From assembly GCF_004209775.1 (NCBI RefSeq), contig NZ_CP035914.1, positions 1,860,001 through 1,924,000 on the forward strand: a stretch of DNA of 64,000 nt. The letters are read 5' to 3'. The notes beneath the pieces are model-generated. The model saw nothing but the letters and a program-made list of their open reading frames with translations, had not been told where the DNA came from and did not search any database. Positions within the stretch are counted from its first letter, which is position 1, and each line of letters begins with the position of its first letter. This DNA comes from Synechococcus sp. WH 8101. GTDB lineage: Bacteria > Cyanobacteriota > Cyanobacteriia > PCC-6307 > Cyanobiaceae. The translations under genes and the position numbers were made by a program. This document shows positions 36,354-44,918 of the stretch, one piece after another.

Positions 36354-36797
36354 TCACTGATCGAGGCGGATGGACGCCGAGTCGGGCAATGGATGAAAAA
36401 ACTTCGTCCAATACAAGACAAAACAAAGTGTGCCATCCGCTCGCCTCTCAATCACCCAATCTTCCCCAACCACAGCCTTAATCACACCCGAGCCAGAAGC
36501 AGGGCTTTCGCGATAGCGCGCCTGCCAATACACCGTGCCCGATGCATGGATACGGCAGGGATCATCGCACAGGGTAGTGGGAGCGAAATCACCCAACTGA
36601 TGCGACTCGTCGATCCATTGCTGATGCAGTAAACGGTGCTCCTCGAGAGAGAAAGCTTGTCCATCAGGCGCATGAATCCGCGCATCAGGATGAAAGAAGA
36701 GCCTGGCGATACTGCTGGCGCATTCATCGGATGCAACTCCACAAAACCAATCCTTTGCGAGAGCAGACACTTCGCCAAGCGTGATGCAATTCGACAC
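36354..36797 (-). CDS. SnoaL/NTF2-like protein
   Basis: 147 residues of the NTF2-like cone fold: ALAKDWFCGVASDE..SIARLFFHPDARIHAPDG-type opening (partly quoted), EEHRLLHQQWIDESHQLG, and strands TVYWQARYRE, GVIKAVVGEDWVIERRADGTLCF, followed by LYWTKFF. Such proteins may be isomerases, hydrolases or ligand binders; catalytic residues cannot be assigned. No signal peptide. Confidence 0.65.
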   Translation of the reverse strand: MSNCITLGEVSALAKDWFCGVASDECASSIARLFFHPDARIHAPDGQAFSLEEHRLLHQQWIDESHQLGDFAPTTLCDDPCRIHASGTVYWQARYRESPASGSGVIKAVVGEDWVIERRADGTLCFVLYWTKFFHPLPDSASIRLDQ

Positions 36798-36911
36798 TCA
36801 GACAGCCTTGTAATCCAAACCACATTGTCAGAGAGCGGAGCCAGCCGGGCGGACAGGATGGCTTCCGCTTCGTGCATCAGCGCAACAGCAACTGCATGGG
36901 CTGATCCCGGC

Positions 36912-37289
36912 TCACCAGGGCAGCGGCCCGCGTCCTGCCGCAGTGTTGCAACCCACCTGGGAGCCGAGCAGTGCTCCGAGAGGAATCGCCCAGGAGCGGC
37001 CGTCATCCCGTGACATGGCGTAGGCCGCAGCACCACCACCGAGGCCTCCGATCAGGCGACCGAGATTGCAGCGCTGCACCTGTTGCTCCGGCGTGAGTGC
37101 TGGAGTGCCGTAGGCCTGATAGCCATTGTTCACTGGTGCTCCATAGCCGTTGCTTTGGACTGCTTGGCTCCTCCACCAGGGGCGCGCCTCGGCCATCGGG
37201 GGGAACAGGGCGCTGATGGTTGCGGAAACGCCAAGGCAGCAGACAGCCACTGGCCGCAGCCAACGGTGCTGAAACGCGAAAAAGGTCAT
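36912..37289 (-). CDS. Exported glycine-zipper-like hypothetical protein
   Basis: 125 residues from ATG 37289 with a signal sequence (RPVAVCCLGVSATISALFPP then MAEA). The mature part has an Asn/Gly/Tyr-rich linker and a glycine-zipper-like segment (NLGRLIGGLGGGAAAYAM, IPLGALLGSQVGCNTA). Similar Gly-rich helices occur in small outer-membrane lipoproteins and in stress proteins. Upstream sequence to 37604 is open but looks non-coding. Confidence 0.6.
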   Translation of the reverse strand: MTFFAFQHRWLRPVAVCCLGVSATISALFPPMAEARPWWRSQAVQSNGYGAPVNNGYQAYGTPALTPEQQVQRCNLGRLIGGLGGGAAAYAMSRDDGRSWAIPLGALLGSQVGCNTAAGRGPLPW

Positions 37290-37405
37290 GACGCTTGAGT
37301 GTGTGTGAGGAGGTCCAACAGACGCCATGCCTGTTGACCTACCACCAGCCAACTCCGAGCCGATAGCGGAAGGATGACTGAACCTGGAGAAGAATCTGAC
37401 CGGAT

Positions 37406-37795
37406 CTATCCAGCGCCGATCTGCCGACGGCTGAGATCCATGAAATGGCCGGGTCCATACAGCGCCAGAGCAATCACAGCAAACGCGATGGAAGCCATCA
37501 GGCTGCAAAGTCCCACCGAGAGTCCTAGAGGTAAGCCGTGCTGCTGAATCCTGCGTGCCGACAGTCCGCTGAAGGCGAAAGCCACCACACCCACCAGGGC
37601 CCAAGCGACTCCAGACAGAGACAACCCTCCACTCTCGAACATCGCTGAGCCACCGGCTGCAGCAGCCACCAGCAAACCAACCATGATCAGCCCCACGCTG
37701 AGAGGGAACGTTCGCGGCAGGCGTTCCCCCAACGACCAGAAGGCCAGAAGTGCACTCGCCGGCACCGTGAGTGAGAACACCAGGGTCGGCTGGTG
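37406..37795 (-). pseudogene. Fragment of an EamA/DMT-family transporter
   Basis: About 125 residues match only the middle of a drug/metabolite transporter: the end of the first EamA domain (FSLTVPASALLAFWSLGERLP, LIMVGLLVAAAAGG) and the start of the second (GVAWALVGVVAFAFSGLSARR). The N-terminal helices are missing because the frame abuts the stop of the LprI-like gene (37797). The C-terminus breaks off after LALYGPGHF and ends in unrelated residues. It is therefore read as a remnant rather than a working gene. Confidence 0.7.
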
Positions 37796-37796
37796 C

Positions 37797-38210
37797 TCAA
37801 GGCTTCAGCTGATCCAGAAGGGTCTGGGTCAGCTCCAACTCGCAGCGTGTGGTGAAAATGCCATAGCCCGTGCCCTGGAACGCCATCGACTTGGCATAGG
37901 CGCAAATCTTGCGGCGTTCAGCCCGGAAGGCAGAGGCCTGTGCTTTTGGATCGGCACTGGTTTTGTAGAACCCGGTCAGGTTGTCGCGCCAGAGTGTCTG
38001 AAACACCTCACTGGGCACCTCTTTGGCCTCCTTGGCCACCCGAGCGAGGGCCTTCTCCAGGCTTTGGTCCATCGTTTTCAGTGCGGCGATCACACAACCG
38101 GTTTCAGCCACGGTGCTTTGAGATGAGCTGCACACCTCCGCCGCTGGAGCCGGCAGCGGCAACAGGGGCACGACGGCAGCGGCGAGCATCAGAGAAAGTG
38201 AGGCGCGCAA
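37797..38210 (-). CDS. Exported LprI-like (DUF1311-type) protein
   Basis: 137 residues. A signal peptide (LSLMLAAAVVPLLPLPAPAA) leads to a small helical domain with Cys in EVCSSS, ETGCVIAALKTMDQSLEKALARV, W-x-R-like LWRDNLTGFY, and the later RRKICAYAKSMAFQGTGYG and TTRCELELTQTLLDQL. The Cys, Arg and C-terminal T-x-x-L pattern matches lysozyme-inhibitor LprI-like proteins. Role presumably at the cell wall; not proved. Confidence 0.65.
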   Translation of the reverse strand: MRASLSLMLAAAVVPLLPLPAPAAEVCSSSQSTVAETGCVIAALKTMDQSLEKALARVAKEAKEVPSEVFQTLWRDNLTGFYKTSADPKAQASAFRAERRKICAYAKSMAFQGTGYGIFTTRCELELTQTLLDQLKP

Positions 38211-38311
38211 GATCGAACCCTGTCTTCAAGCTGTCCACCATCTTGGCTGAGGTCTGCCAGATAGCAGCTGCGGCACCTAGGACTGGGCCATCTCCCCCTG
38301 AACTGGGCCCG

Positions 38312-38902
38312 ATGCTCCGCAGCGTTTGTCTCACATCAGCTCTGATCGCCGGTTCCCTGGTGGTTCCAGCCAAGGCCGAGATCGTGAAATCATTCTGCGT
38401 TCTCTCCCGGCACGACCACACCATCCCGGTGGAGGAGTTTGACTGCGAGTTCCGGCAATCCCAAGGGACGGTGCAGGTCACCTCCACACGCTGGTCGTTT
38501 CTGTTCCCGGCAGCAGAGCAGGGCAAGACCTTCCAGCGCGACAACTCAATCGAGCGGATCCAGTTGACCAGGGAAGGGGACTACACCCTCAGCATCTATC
38601 AGGGCGGCAAGCCGGCTCCGAAAACAGCCCCCAAGGTCTCCAAGGCCTACCCCCTCCTGTGCTGGCTCAACACAGTCGCCTCCACCTGTAAAACCACACC
38701 AACGGCGAAGGGCGGCTTCCGCCTTGAGTTTTCCCATGCCGACAAACCCACTTACACCCTCACCCCGGTGGGGCCTGCCACAACTGATCGGCAGGAGATG
38801 GTCGACAGCACCGGCACCCGCTGGGCGATGAGCGGTCATCGCTCCTTCCAACTGATGGAGATCGGTGGCTACGGCAACAAGATCGAAGTGAGCGCCCCCT
38901 GA
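38312..38902 (+). CDS. Exported hypothetical protein
   Basis: 196 residues from ATG 38312 with a signal peptide (LRSVCLTSALIAGSLVVPAKA). The mature domain is beta-rich with four Cys (SFCVLSRHDH, FDCEFRQSQG, PLLCWLNTVASTCKT) and repeated Thr/Ser strands ending TRWAMSGHRSFQLMEIGGYG. No family recognised; the Cys pairs suggest an oxidising compartment. Confidence 0.65.
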   Translation: MLRSVCLTSALIAGSLVVPAKAEIVKSFCVLSRHDHTIPVEEFDCEFRQSQGTVQVTSTRWSFLFPAAEQGKTFQRDNSIERIQLTREGDYTLSIYQGGKPAPKTAPKVSKAYPLLCWLNTVASTCKTTPTAKGGFRLEFSHADKPTYTLTPVGPATTDRQEMVDSTGTRWAMSGHRSFQLMEIGGYGNKIEVSAP

Positions 38903-38945
38903 GGCGCCTGCATCAAACTCCAAGCAAGCATCTCCTTCCGGCCTG

Positions 38946-39047
38946 ATGGACAAGCCTCAACAACCCTGGCGCCTCTGGGCCTTTGTGATCGGGTTCAACG
39001 TGGTGGCGTTTCTCGGCTACGCCTGGGCCCGATCCCATGGCATGTGA
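38946..39047 (+). CDS. 33-residue single-helix membrane protein
   Basis: ATG 38946 to TGA 39047: MDKPQQPWRLW then a hydrophobic helix (AFVIGFNVVAFLGYAWARS). Its last 31 bases overlap the 3' end of the convergent SDR gene. It shares design, length and a Pro-x-x-x-W N-terminal pattern with the 33-residue protein at 30643, but the similarity is too short to call homology. Confidence 0.5.
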   Translation: MDKPQQPWRLWAFVIGFNVVAFLGYAWARSHGM

Positions 39048-39997
39048 AGCAAAGCCTCCGAAAGCTGCCATAACGAAGCCGCCAGCTCGTGATCGGCACC
39101 TGCCTCACTCGTGGCCGTGGCCTCAAAGCGATGCAGGCCCGGGCGCACCAGCCGGTTGCTCCAGTAGCTGAAGCCAGGGCTCGAAAAGGCGGCATCCGAA
39201 GCCAGATCAGCCAGCAACCGACCGGCCGTTGGCACCGATTCGGTGAGACGCAGCAGATCCCGTGCCACCAGCGCAAACAACGCCATCCCCAGAGGATTGT
39301 TCTGGCGATTGTGGCGGAAGAAACCTCCGCTGCTGCGGGGAATCACCAACCCAGGGCTCCAGCTGATCACCGGCATGGAGCCCTCCAGTTGCCGATCGAG
39401 CTCGCGCCCCAGCAGCACATTGCAGAGCTTGCTGTCTTTGTAGGCCTTGTCGCCATCGAAGCGATCACTGCCATCGAGCATCACGAAGCCGGCACCCGCC
39501 CGAAGCCCCGCCAGATCCCCCAGGTCAGCCGGTTGACCCACACGCCCGCCGCCGCTGGCGGGGTTGTGCACCTCCGAAGCGGTGATCACGATCCGAGGCT
39601 GCGTGCCCGCTTGCAACAGCGGCAGCAACCGGGTGGCGATCAACTGGTGGGCCAGCTGGTTCACTGCGAAGGTGATCTCAATCCCCTGGGGCGTGAACAC
39701 GGGCGCAGTGGCGCCGGCACGTTGCTGGCCGGCATTCAGCACCAGACCATCCAGGGATTGATGTTCATCCAGCAGCTGTTGACAGGCCCTGTCCACACTG
39801 GCCAGATCCGCCAGATCGACGGCAATGCAGGCGAGCTGACTGGGCGCCGCTCCGGCAGCAAGCAGCTGCTGCTCCGTCTCTTCTGCACGCTCCGGCGTGC
39901 GACAGAACAGAGTGAGCTGATGGCCGCTGCGGGCGAGACGCCGAGCCGCTTCCAGACCGATGCCCGAACTGGCGCCCGTGATCAAGAGTCGTTTCAT
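39017..39997 (-). CDS. Short-chain dehydrogenase, protochlorophyllide-reductase-like branch
   Basis: 326 residues. A Rossmann SDR with TGASSGIGLEAARRL, LVLNAGQQ and the active-site pair in KAYKDSKLCNVLL (YxxxK). The sequence KAYKDSK and the following strand are characteristic of light-dependent protochlorophyllide oxidoreductase and close relatives, but this copy probably is not the chlorophyll enzyme itself because flanking Cys and substrate segments differ. ATG 39997 overlaps the stop of the flavoprotein gene (ATGA), so the two are translationally coupled. Confidence 0.82.
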   Translation of the reverse strand: MKRLLITGASSGIGLEAARRLARSGHQLTLFCRTPERAEETEQQLLAAGAAPSQLACIAVDLADLASVDRACQQLLDEHQSLDGLVLNAGQQRAGATAPVFTPQGIEITFAVNQLAHQLIATRLLPLLQAGTQPRIVITASEVHNPASGGGRVGQPADLGDLAGLRAGAGFVMLDGSDRFDGDKAYKDSKLCNVLLGRELDRQLEGSMPVISWSPGLVIPRSSGGFFRHNRQNNPLGMALFALVARDLLRLTESVPTAGRLLADLASDAAFSSPGFSYWSNRLVRPGLHRFEATATSEAGADHELAASLWQLSEALLHMPWDRAQA

Positions 39998-41619
39998 GGC
40001 AACCACGGCCAGCGCAGACCCAGAGCTTCCGCCGGGTTCATCACCAGAGCATTCAAGGCGCGACCGATCAGCACCTGCGGTTCATCGGCGCGGATCGGGA
40101 TCACCCGGTGCTGGTGGGTGCCGGAAGAATCACTTCCCTTGACCACCCTGCGCCGGATCAGGGAATTGGCGGCCTCCAGGCCACAGACATAAGCCCGCTC
40201 CTGACACAGACCCTTGGCGCCATGCTCGCGGCTGCCCATCCGCACCCAGTCGCCGGCACACACGATCGATGGCACCGCCGTTTCCAGCGGCGGCCGCTGA
40301 CTGAAGCTCCCCGGTGCAAACAGCGACACCGACGCCGGATAGCGCCTCACCTCGGCCTCCAGCACCGTGGCGGTGTGAAAGGCGGGATTAGCCACAGGCA
40401 ACAACTCCCGCATCAACAACGCCACGATCTCCTGATCGCTGAGGGTTGCGATCGCTGAGGCGTTGTAAAAGTCACTGGCAATCACCGATCCCTGGGGCTG
40501 CTCCCCGCCCCATAGGGCTGCTTCCTCCTCCTTCTGCAGCTGATCGAGCATGAAGAAGGTGCCACCGGCCCCCCGCAACGCCTCAAAACGGGAGAACACA
40601 TTGGCGGGATCGGCAACCTCCACATAGGCATCGAGCCACAGACGCACCGAAACCACATCGATGGCACCGAGCTGTCCGGCCTCCACAAGCTCAGGAACGG
40701 CAGCAGCACAGACCGGAGACGCCGCCATCAGCGCGCCCATCCCCTTGGCCCCCACGGCCAGAACCACCGCATCCACCGCTTCAATCAGCCCCTCCTCCCC
40801 CGTTTCAACGGCACGGGTTGCCACCGAAGCAACCGCCGAACCATCGGGCGTGAGGTTCAAGCGCGTAGCCAGCGTGCCCCCCAGCACCCGCAGGCCCTTG
40901 TGCTCGATGAGCCTTCGGGCCAGGGGTGCAATCAAGGCTTCGCCAATGCTTTGGGCCCGGATCCAGCGCACATCGAAGGAATTCTGGTGCGCAAAGGAGT
41001 AGTAGTAAAGAAGCTCCATCGTCACCGCCGCCGAGAGCTCTTCAGGCGGCTTGAACAGTCCCACCAGCAGGGTGGGGCGCAAAAAGTCGTTGATCATCCG
41101 CTCGCTGATTCCGACGCTCCGGAACAACGTCAGCGCATCAAGGTTGTCGTAACGCCGATACACCGCATCACTGCGGTGGAGATCGAGCATCGCGTAGAGA
41201 AGCCCTGTGATGCTCAACCGATCGGCGATTGGCAGGCGTTTGAAGTTGGTGAGCGTTGCTGCCACCTGTCCCAAAGGACTCGGCCACTGGGGCGCATCCC
41301 CGAACACCGGCGCCGAGGCCTCCAGACCATCGGGCGACCAGAAGGCACTGGTGGTGAAGTCCGTGAACACATCGCTGAGGCCGAGCTCAGCGGTGAGGGC
41401 ATTGATGTTGGGGTAGTCCTTCCAGAAACCGCGGGTGCCGGCTTCAAACGGCTTACCGGTGGCGGTGGTGAGGGGCGTGCTGCCGGTGGGATCTGCCATC
41501 CCATCCAGCAGGGTCACACGCACGCCGGCTTCGCCAAGGGCCTTGGCTGCACCCCAGCCAGCCCAGCCGCCGCCAATCACCACCACGTGGGACGCACTGG
41601 ATTGTTCCGTCATCGCCAT
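39994..41619 (-). CDS. FAD-dependent amine-oxidase/phytoene-desaturase-like protein
   Basis: 541 residues. N-terminal dinucleotide fold VVVIGGGWAGWGAAKALGE with the following VTLLDG strand, and a C-terminal FAD motif (PSIVCAGDWVRMGSREHGAKG, then LCQERAYVCGLEAANSL). The arrangement is that of carotenoid desaturases and related flavoproteins, with a substrate domain between (FWKDYPNINAL, DFLRPTLLVGLFKPPEELS). It begins at ATG 41619 inside the stop of a 54-residue gene (TGATG) and is followed by the SDR. Substrate unknown. Confidence 0.82.
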   Translation of the reverse strand: MAMTEQSSASHVVVIGGGWAGWGAAKALGEAGVRVTLLDGMADPTGSTPLTTATGKPFEAGTRGFWKDYPNINALTAELGLSDVFTDFTTSAFWSPDGLEASAPVFGDAPQWPSPLGQVAATLTNFKRLPIADRLSITGLLYAMLDLHRSDAVYRRYDNLDALTLFRSVGISERMINDFLRPTLLVGLFKPPEELSAAVTMELLYYYSFAHQNSFDVRWIRAQSIGEALIAPLARRLIEHKGLRVLGGTLATRLNLTPDGSAVASVATRAVETGEEGLIEAVDAVVLAVGAKGMGALMAASPVCAAAVPELVEAGQLGAIDVVSVRLWLDAYVEVADPANVFSRFEALRGAGGTFFMLDQLQKEEEAALWGGEQPQGSVIASDFYNASAIATLSDQEIVALLMRELLPVANPAFHTATVLEAEVRRYPASVSLFAPGSFSQRPPLETAVPSIVCAGDWVRMGSREHGAKGLCQERAYVCGLEAANSLIRRRVVKGSDSSGTHQHRVIPIRADEPQVLIGRALNALVMNPAEALGLRWPWLP

Positions 41620-41783
41620 CACTCGATCGAAAACTCCCTGCGCAGAGCCCGCGCATCCTGAATGCGCTGCGCTGAGGCCAGCTGGCGCAAACGCATGTTC
41701 AACCAGGCTTTCAGCCGGGTGGACGCCACCGATCGGTTGAGCAGCCGATCACTCGGTTCAGGCTCTCCGAAAGGAATGGTCAT
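41619..41783 (-). CDS. 54-residue protein coupled to the flavoprotein
   Basis: From ATG 41783: MTIPFGEPEPSDRLLNRSV, then a helical basic part (TRLKAWLNMRLRQLASAQRIQ). Its TGA shares a base with the start of the flavoprotein (TGATG), which is the main support for real coding. The frame stays open to 41855. No family recognised. Confidence 0.5.
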   Translation of the reverse strand: MTIPFGEPEPSDRLLNRSVASTRLKAWLNMRLRQLASAQRIQDARALRREFSIE

Positions 41784-41842
41784 CAGAACCAGACGGTGCT
41801 TGAGGCTAGGCAGATCCGTGCGGCGGCCCGAAGGCGGCACGC

Positions 41843-42517
41843 TCAGGGCGTGCAAGGGCCATGGTCGGCCGTCACGATGACCTCATCGCCAAGCTTCACG
41901 GTCTTTAGCAGGGTTTTGAGGATCGGTTCCTTCACATTCAGGCAACCACCGGTGACTTTCTCACCAATGCGGGCCTCGTTGTTGCTGCCGTGGATCGCGA
42001 AGCTGTACCAGCGGAATTTGCCGTCGTATGTGTTGAATCGGAACGGTTGCTTCACGCTGTCGACCGGCTCCAGGCTGATGTAGCCGATGCCGTATTCCCC
42101 CACCTCGCCATCGCCACTGAAATCGATGGCGCTCATATTCTTGAACAACGTCGCCTTGAGCTCGGCTTCGCTCTTGCCCGATTGCTTGATCAGCTGCGGG
42201 GCCATCACGAACTGGTCCTGGCTCAGAATCGCATTCACCTTGAAGCGCCCCAGCGGTGTGTAGCCCTCCTCGAATCGGGTGCCGGCACAGGTGACGCCAT
42301 AACGGCCGTAGCCCACTTGAAAACTGGTGGGCTGCTTGCCACGGACCAACGCGCCTTTGCTCTTGGCCGGGTCGCTCAGATCGATCACAATCCGAATTGG
42401 ACTGTCCAGCGATTCAGCGCTGCCCGAGCCACCGCCTGGCTTTGTGTCATCCCGCCCGCCGCAGCCCGCCAGCAGCAGAGTGAGAGCAAACAACGCAAAG
42501 GGAACACAGCGGCCCAT
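41843..42517 (-). CDS. Lipoprotein with L,D-transpeptidase (YkuD) domain
   Basis: 224 residues. A lipobox (LTLLLAGC, Cys at about 19) is followed by a Gly/Ser linker and a YkuD domain: PIRIVIDLSDPAKSKG, VGYGRYGVTCAGTRFEEG, YTPLGRFKVNAIL, then the catalytic FAIHGSNNEARIGEKVTGGC with the Cys nucleophile in TGGCLNV. It would act on peptidoglycan from a lipid anchor. It is the third YkuD-type protein in the window. Confidence 0.85.
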   Translation of the reverse strand: MGRCVPFALFALTLLLAGCGGRDDTKPGGGSGSAESLDSPIRIVIDLSDPAKSKGALVRGKQPTSFQVGYGRYGVTCAGTRFEEGYTPLGRFKVNAILSQDQFVMAPQLIKQSGKSEAELKATLFKNMSAIDFSGDGEVGEYGIGYISLEPVDSVKQPFRFNTYDGKFRWYSFAIHGSNNEARIGEKVTGGCLNVKEPILKTLLKTVKLGDEVIVTADHGPCTP

Positions 42518-42599
42518 CCCGAAGCAACAAGGTGAGTGGTCTCATGCTGGCCAGGCTCAGCGCGCCTACTCCCTGTGGCAGCTGCCATTCTGGACCCAC

Positions 42600-42626
42600 A
42601 AAAAAGAGGCTCCTTGCGGCAGCCTC
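42600..42626 (-). terminator. Intrinsic terminator of the 42726 gene
   Basis: On the minus strand a gaggct/agcctc stem with a loop of about 9 bases is followed directly by six T. It is 100 bases downstream of the stop of the 88-residue gene and upstream of the lipoprotein gene, so it would separate the two transcripts. Confidence 0.7.
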
Positions 42627-42725
42627 TCGGAGGGTGTGAGGAGAAAAGCCCTGTGAGGAGCTTTCCTATCCACAGTCATAGATCCGAGCCGCCCCTCTGG
42701 GGAAGCCCCCAGATCGAAACAGCCC

Positions 42726-42992
42726 TCAAGGTGCCTTCTGGAATCCAGGGCCAGGCTTGACGGGGATTCCGCCGTTGCAGAAGTTGGAAGCAAACACCTC
42801 CTGGTCCTGCACGGTCCAGTCGGGCTTGTTGGCCTGATACCAACGGATGCTGTCGAGATAACAGGTGTTCCAGCGAGCCGACTGTTCCGCAATCGGCCGC
42901 AGAGACACGGCGATCGACACCGCACTGGCCGTGGCGATGATCCCCAGCACCGGCATCAGATGGGCATTGATCATGTCGCGTGCTTTTGACAT
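42726..42992 (-). CDS. Small membrane-anchored hypothetical protein
   Basis: 88 residues from ATG 42992. An N-terminal membrane helix ([20 protein letters not shown]) anchors a soluble part with two Cys ([14 protein letters not shown] and [13 protein letters not shown]). The frame is open further upstream to 43064, but the helix starts naturally at this ATG. It is divergent from selO. No family recognised. Confidence 0.6.
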   Translation of the reverse strand: MSKARDMINAHLMPVLGIIATASAVSIAVSLRPIAEQSARWNTCYLDSIRWYQANKPDWTVQDQEVFASNFCNGGIPVKPGPGFQKAP

Positions 42993-43057
42993 CGCCAAGA
43001 GGAAACAACTGGTCTCAGTCTCACTCCATAGCATCGACCAACACGGAAGCCGGGCCC

Positions 43058-44758
43058 ATGCCAACGAGAAACGAGAGCAGCACGTTGGTGATCACCGACT
43101 TCAGCCAATTCGCTGAGCGAGTGGATTACTCGCTGCTGGAGGCCCTACGTCCTGATCCTGAGGCCACCAACGATGGCAACGATCACCGGCCTCGCCAGGT
43201 GTGCTCGGGCCATTACGTGCCGGTGACGCCCACCCCCTTGCCTGAGCCCGAGTATGTGGCCCACAGCCCAACGCTCTTCGCCGAGCTGGGGCTCAGCGAC
43301 GCCCTGGCCCACGACGCTCGGTTCCGCCGACTGTTTTCCGGGGATGCCTCGGTGGCCACCAGTCCGATGCGCCCCTGGGGTTGGGCCACGGGCTATGCCC
43401 TCTCGATCTACGGCACCGAATACATCCAGCAGTGTCCTTTCGGCACCGGCAACGGCTACGGCGATGGCAGGGCCCTGTCGATCGTGGAGGGTGTCTACGC
43501 AGGCCGGCGCTGGGAGATGCAGCTCAAGGGTGGCGGCCCCACCCCCTACTGCCGCGGCGCTGACGGGCGTGCAGTGCTGCGCTCCAGTGTGCGTGAGTTC
43601 CTGGCCCAGGAGTTCATGCACGCCCTCGGTGTGCCCAGCTCCCGCTCGCTCAGCCTCTATGTGTCGCGCGCCGAAACCGTGCGCCGGCCCTGGTACAGCC
43701 CCCAGTCACGCTCCTTCGAGCCGGATGTGATGGTCGACAACCCCGCAGCGATCAGCACCCGGGTGGCACCGTCTTTCCTGCGCGTGGGGCAGCTCGAGCT
43801 GTTCGCCCGCCGCGCCCGCAGCCAAGCCCACCCCGAGGCGATGGCCGAGCTGCGGTTGATTGTGGAACACCTAATCGAACGCAACTACAGGCCCGAAATC
43901 GATCCAGCGCTGCCGTTCTCTGAGCAGCTCCTGGAGCTGGCCCGACACTTCCGCGCAAGGCTCACGCGATTGGTCGCCGACTGGATGCGCGTCGGCTACT
44001 GCCAGGGGAACTTCAACAGCGACAACTGCGCCGCTGGGGGCTACACCCTCGACTACGGCCCCTTCGGCTTCTGCGAACTGTTCGATCCGCGCTTCCAACC
44101 CTGGACCGGAGGGGGTGAGCACTTCTCCTTCTTCAACCAGCCAGCGGCGGCGGAAGTGAATTACGGGATGTTCTGGCGATCGCTGCGGCCGCTGCTCGAA
44201 GGCAACCATGGAGCCCTGGCCCAACTTGATGCGATCCACGAAGGCTTCGCCGCCGTGATGCAGCAGGAACTCGAGGCGATGTGGGCCCGCAAGCTCGGTC
44301 TCGCCATCTACGACGAAGAGCTGGTGAGCACACTGCTGCAGCTGCTGATGGCCTCTCGAGCCGACTACACCCGCAGCTTCCGGCTGCTGTCGGCCATTCC
44401 TGAGCAGGCCTCCGATCTGCACCCCAGCTTCTATGTGCAGAGCTCCAGTGAGCTCGATCAGCAGTGGGAGAGCTGGCTGCAGCAATGGCGCACACAACTG
44501 CATGCCAACGGCACCCTGGAGGCAGCATCGGCAGCGATGCGTCGCGTCAACCCCGCCGTCACCTGGCGCGAGTGGCTGATCGCCCCCGCCTACCAGCAAG
44601 CGGAACAGGGAGACCACAGCCTGATCCAGGAGCTGCAGGAGGTGTTCAGCACTCCCTACGACGATCTCTCAGAAGACCGTGCTACCCGTTACGACCGCCT
44701 CAGGCCCCGCGACTTGTTCAATACCGGTGGCCTGTCCCATTACAGCTGTTCGTCGTAG
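43058..44758 (+). CDS. selO: Protein adenylyltransferase SelO (YdiU family)
   Basis: 566 residues. SelO is a pseudokinase that transfers AMP to protein Ser/Thr/Tyr, often in redox responses. Visible features: [20 protein letters not shown] with the active-site Lys and loop, [30 protein letters not shown] and the metal motif TLDYGPFGF. It ends H-Y-S-C-S-S, where the Cys stands at the position held by selenocysteine in animal SelO. ATG 43058 is chosen from the family N-terminus; the frame is open from 42980. Confidence 0.95.
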   Translation: MPTRNESSTLVITDFSQFAERVDYSLLEALRPDPEATNDGNDHRPRQVCSGHYVPVTPTPLPEPEYVAHSPTLFAELGLSDALAHDARFRRLFSGDASVATSPMRPWGWATGYALSIYGTEYIQQCPFGTGNGYGDGRALSIVEGVYAGRRWEMQLKGGGPTPYCRGADGRAVLRSSVREFLAQEFMHALGVPSSRSLSLYVSRAETVRRPWYSPQSRSFEPDVMVDNPAAISTRVAPSFLRVGQLELFARRARSQAHPEAMAELRLIVEHLIERNYRPEIDPALPFSEQLLELARHFRARLTRLVADWMRVGYCQGNFNSDNCAAGGYTLDYGPFGFCELFDPRFQPWTGGGEHFSFFNQPAAAEVNYGMFWRSLRPLLEGNHGALAQLDAIHEGFAAVMQQELEAMWARKLGLAIYDEELVSTLLQLLMASRADYTRSFRLLSAIPEQASDLHPSFYVQSSSELDQQWESWLQQWRTQLHANGTLEAASAAMRRVNPAVTWREWLIAPAYQQAEQGDHSLIQELQEVFSTPYDDLSEDRATRYDRLRPRDLFNTGGLSHYSCSS

Positions 44759-44825
44759 TCGTCTCTTCCAACGTCATCCCCCACCCAGCGACGAGCGCCT
44801 AGGTCAGCGGCAGTATCCCCAGCTG

Positions 44826-44881
44826 GCCAGAAACCTGTCACCACGATCGACTATTCCGCTGATGGGCCGCAGTACAGGCTG
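44826..44881 (-). pseudogene. Probable remnant of a BBE-type flavin-oxidase gene
   Basis: This stretch matches part of the oxidase gene at 51117-51175, with roughly 70 percent identity by eye over about 57 bases and shared blocks such as atcgac, tccgc and gtacaggctg. It sits downstream of porin A exactly as the intact oxidase sits downstream of porin B. No coding function remains. Support comes from position as much as identity, so the match should be confirmed by alignment. Confidence 0.55.
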
Positions 44882-44918
44882 AGTTCAATCAGCCAGCAAC
44901 CAACAACTTTTAGATGAT

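Noticed and set aside
36482-37039. Minus-strand frame of 185 residues over the SnoaL-like gene
   Set aside because: It overlaps the better supported gene in another frame; a short stretch near 36800-36880 looks protein-like but is too small to support a gene.
39017-39997. Naming the SDR as light-dependent protochlorophyllide reductase (por)
   Set aside because: KAYKDSK is shared with POR, but other segments differ and the pairing with a desaturase-like flavoprotein is not that of por, so only the branch is claimed.
39089-40192. Plus-strand open frame of 367 residues
   Set aside because: Antisense to the SDR gene; composition is Gln/His/Arg-rich and no motif is visible.
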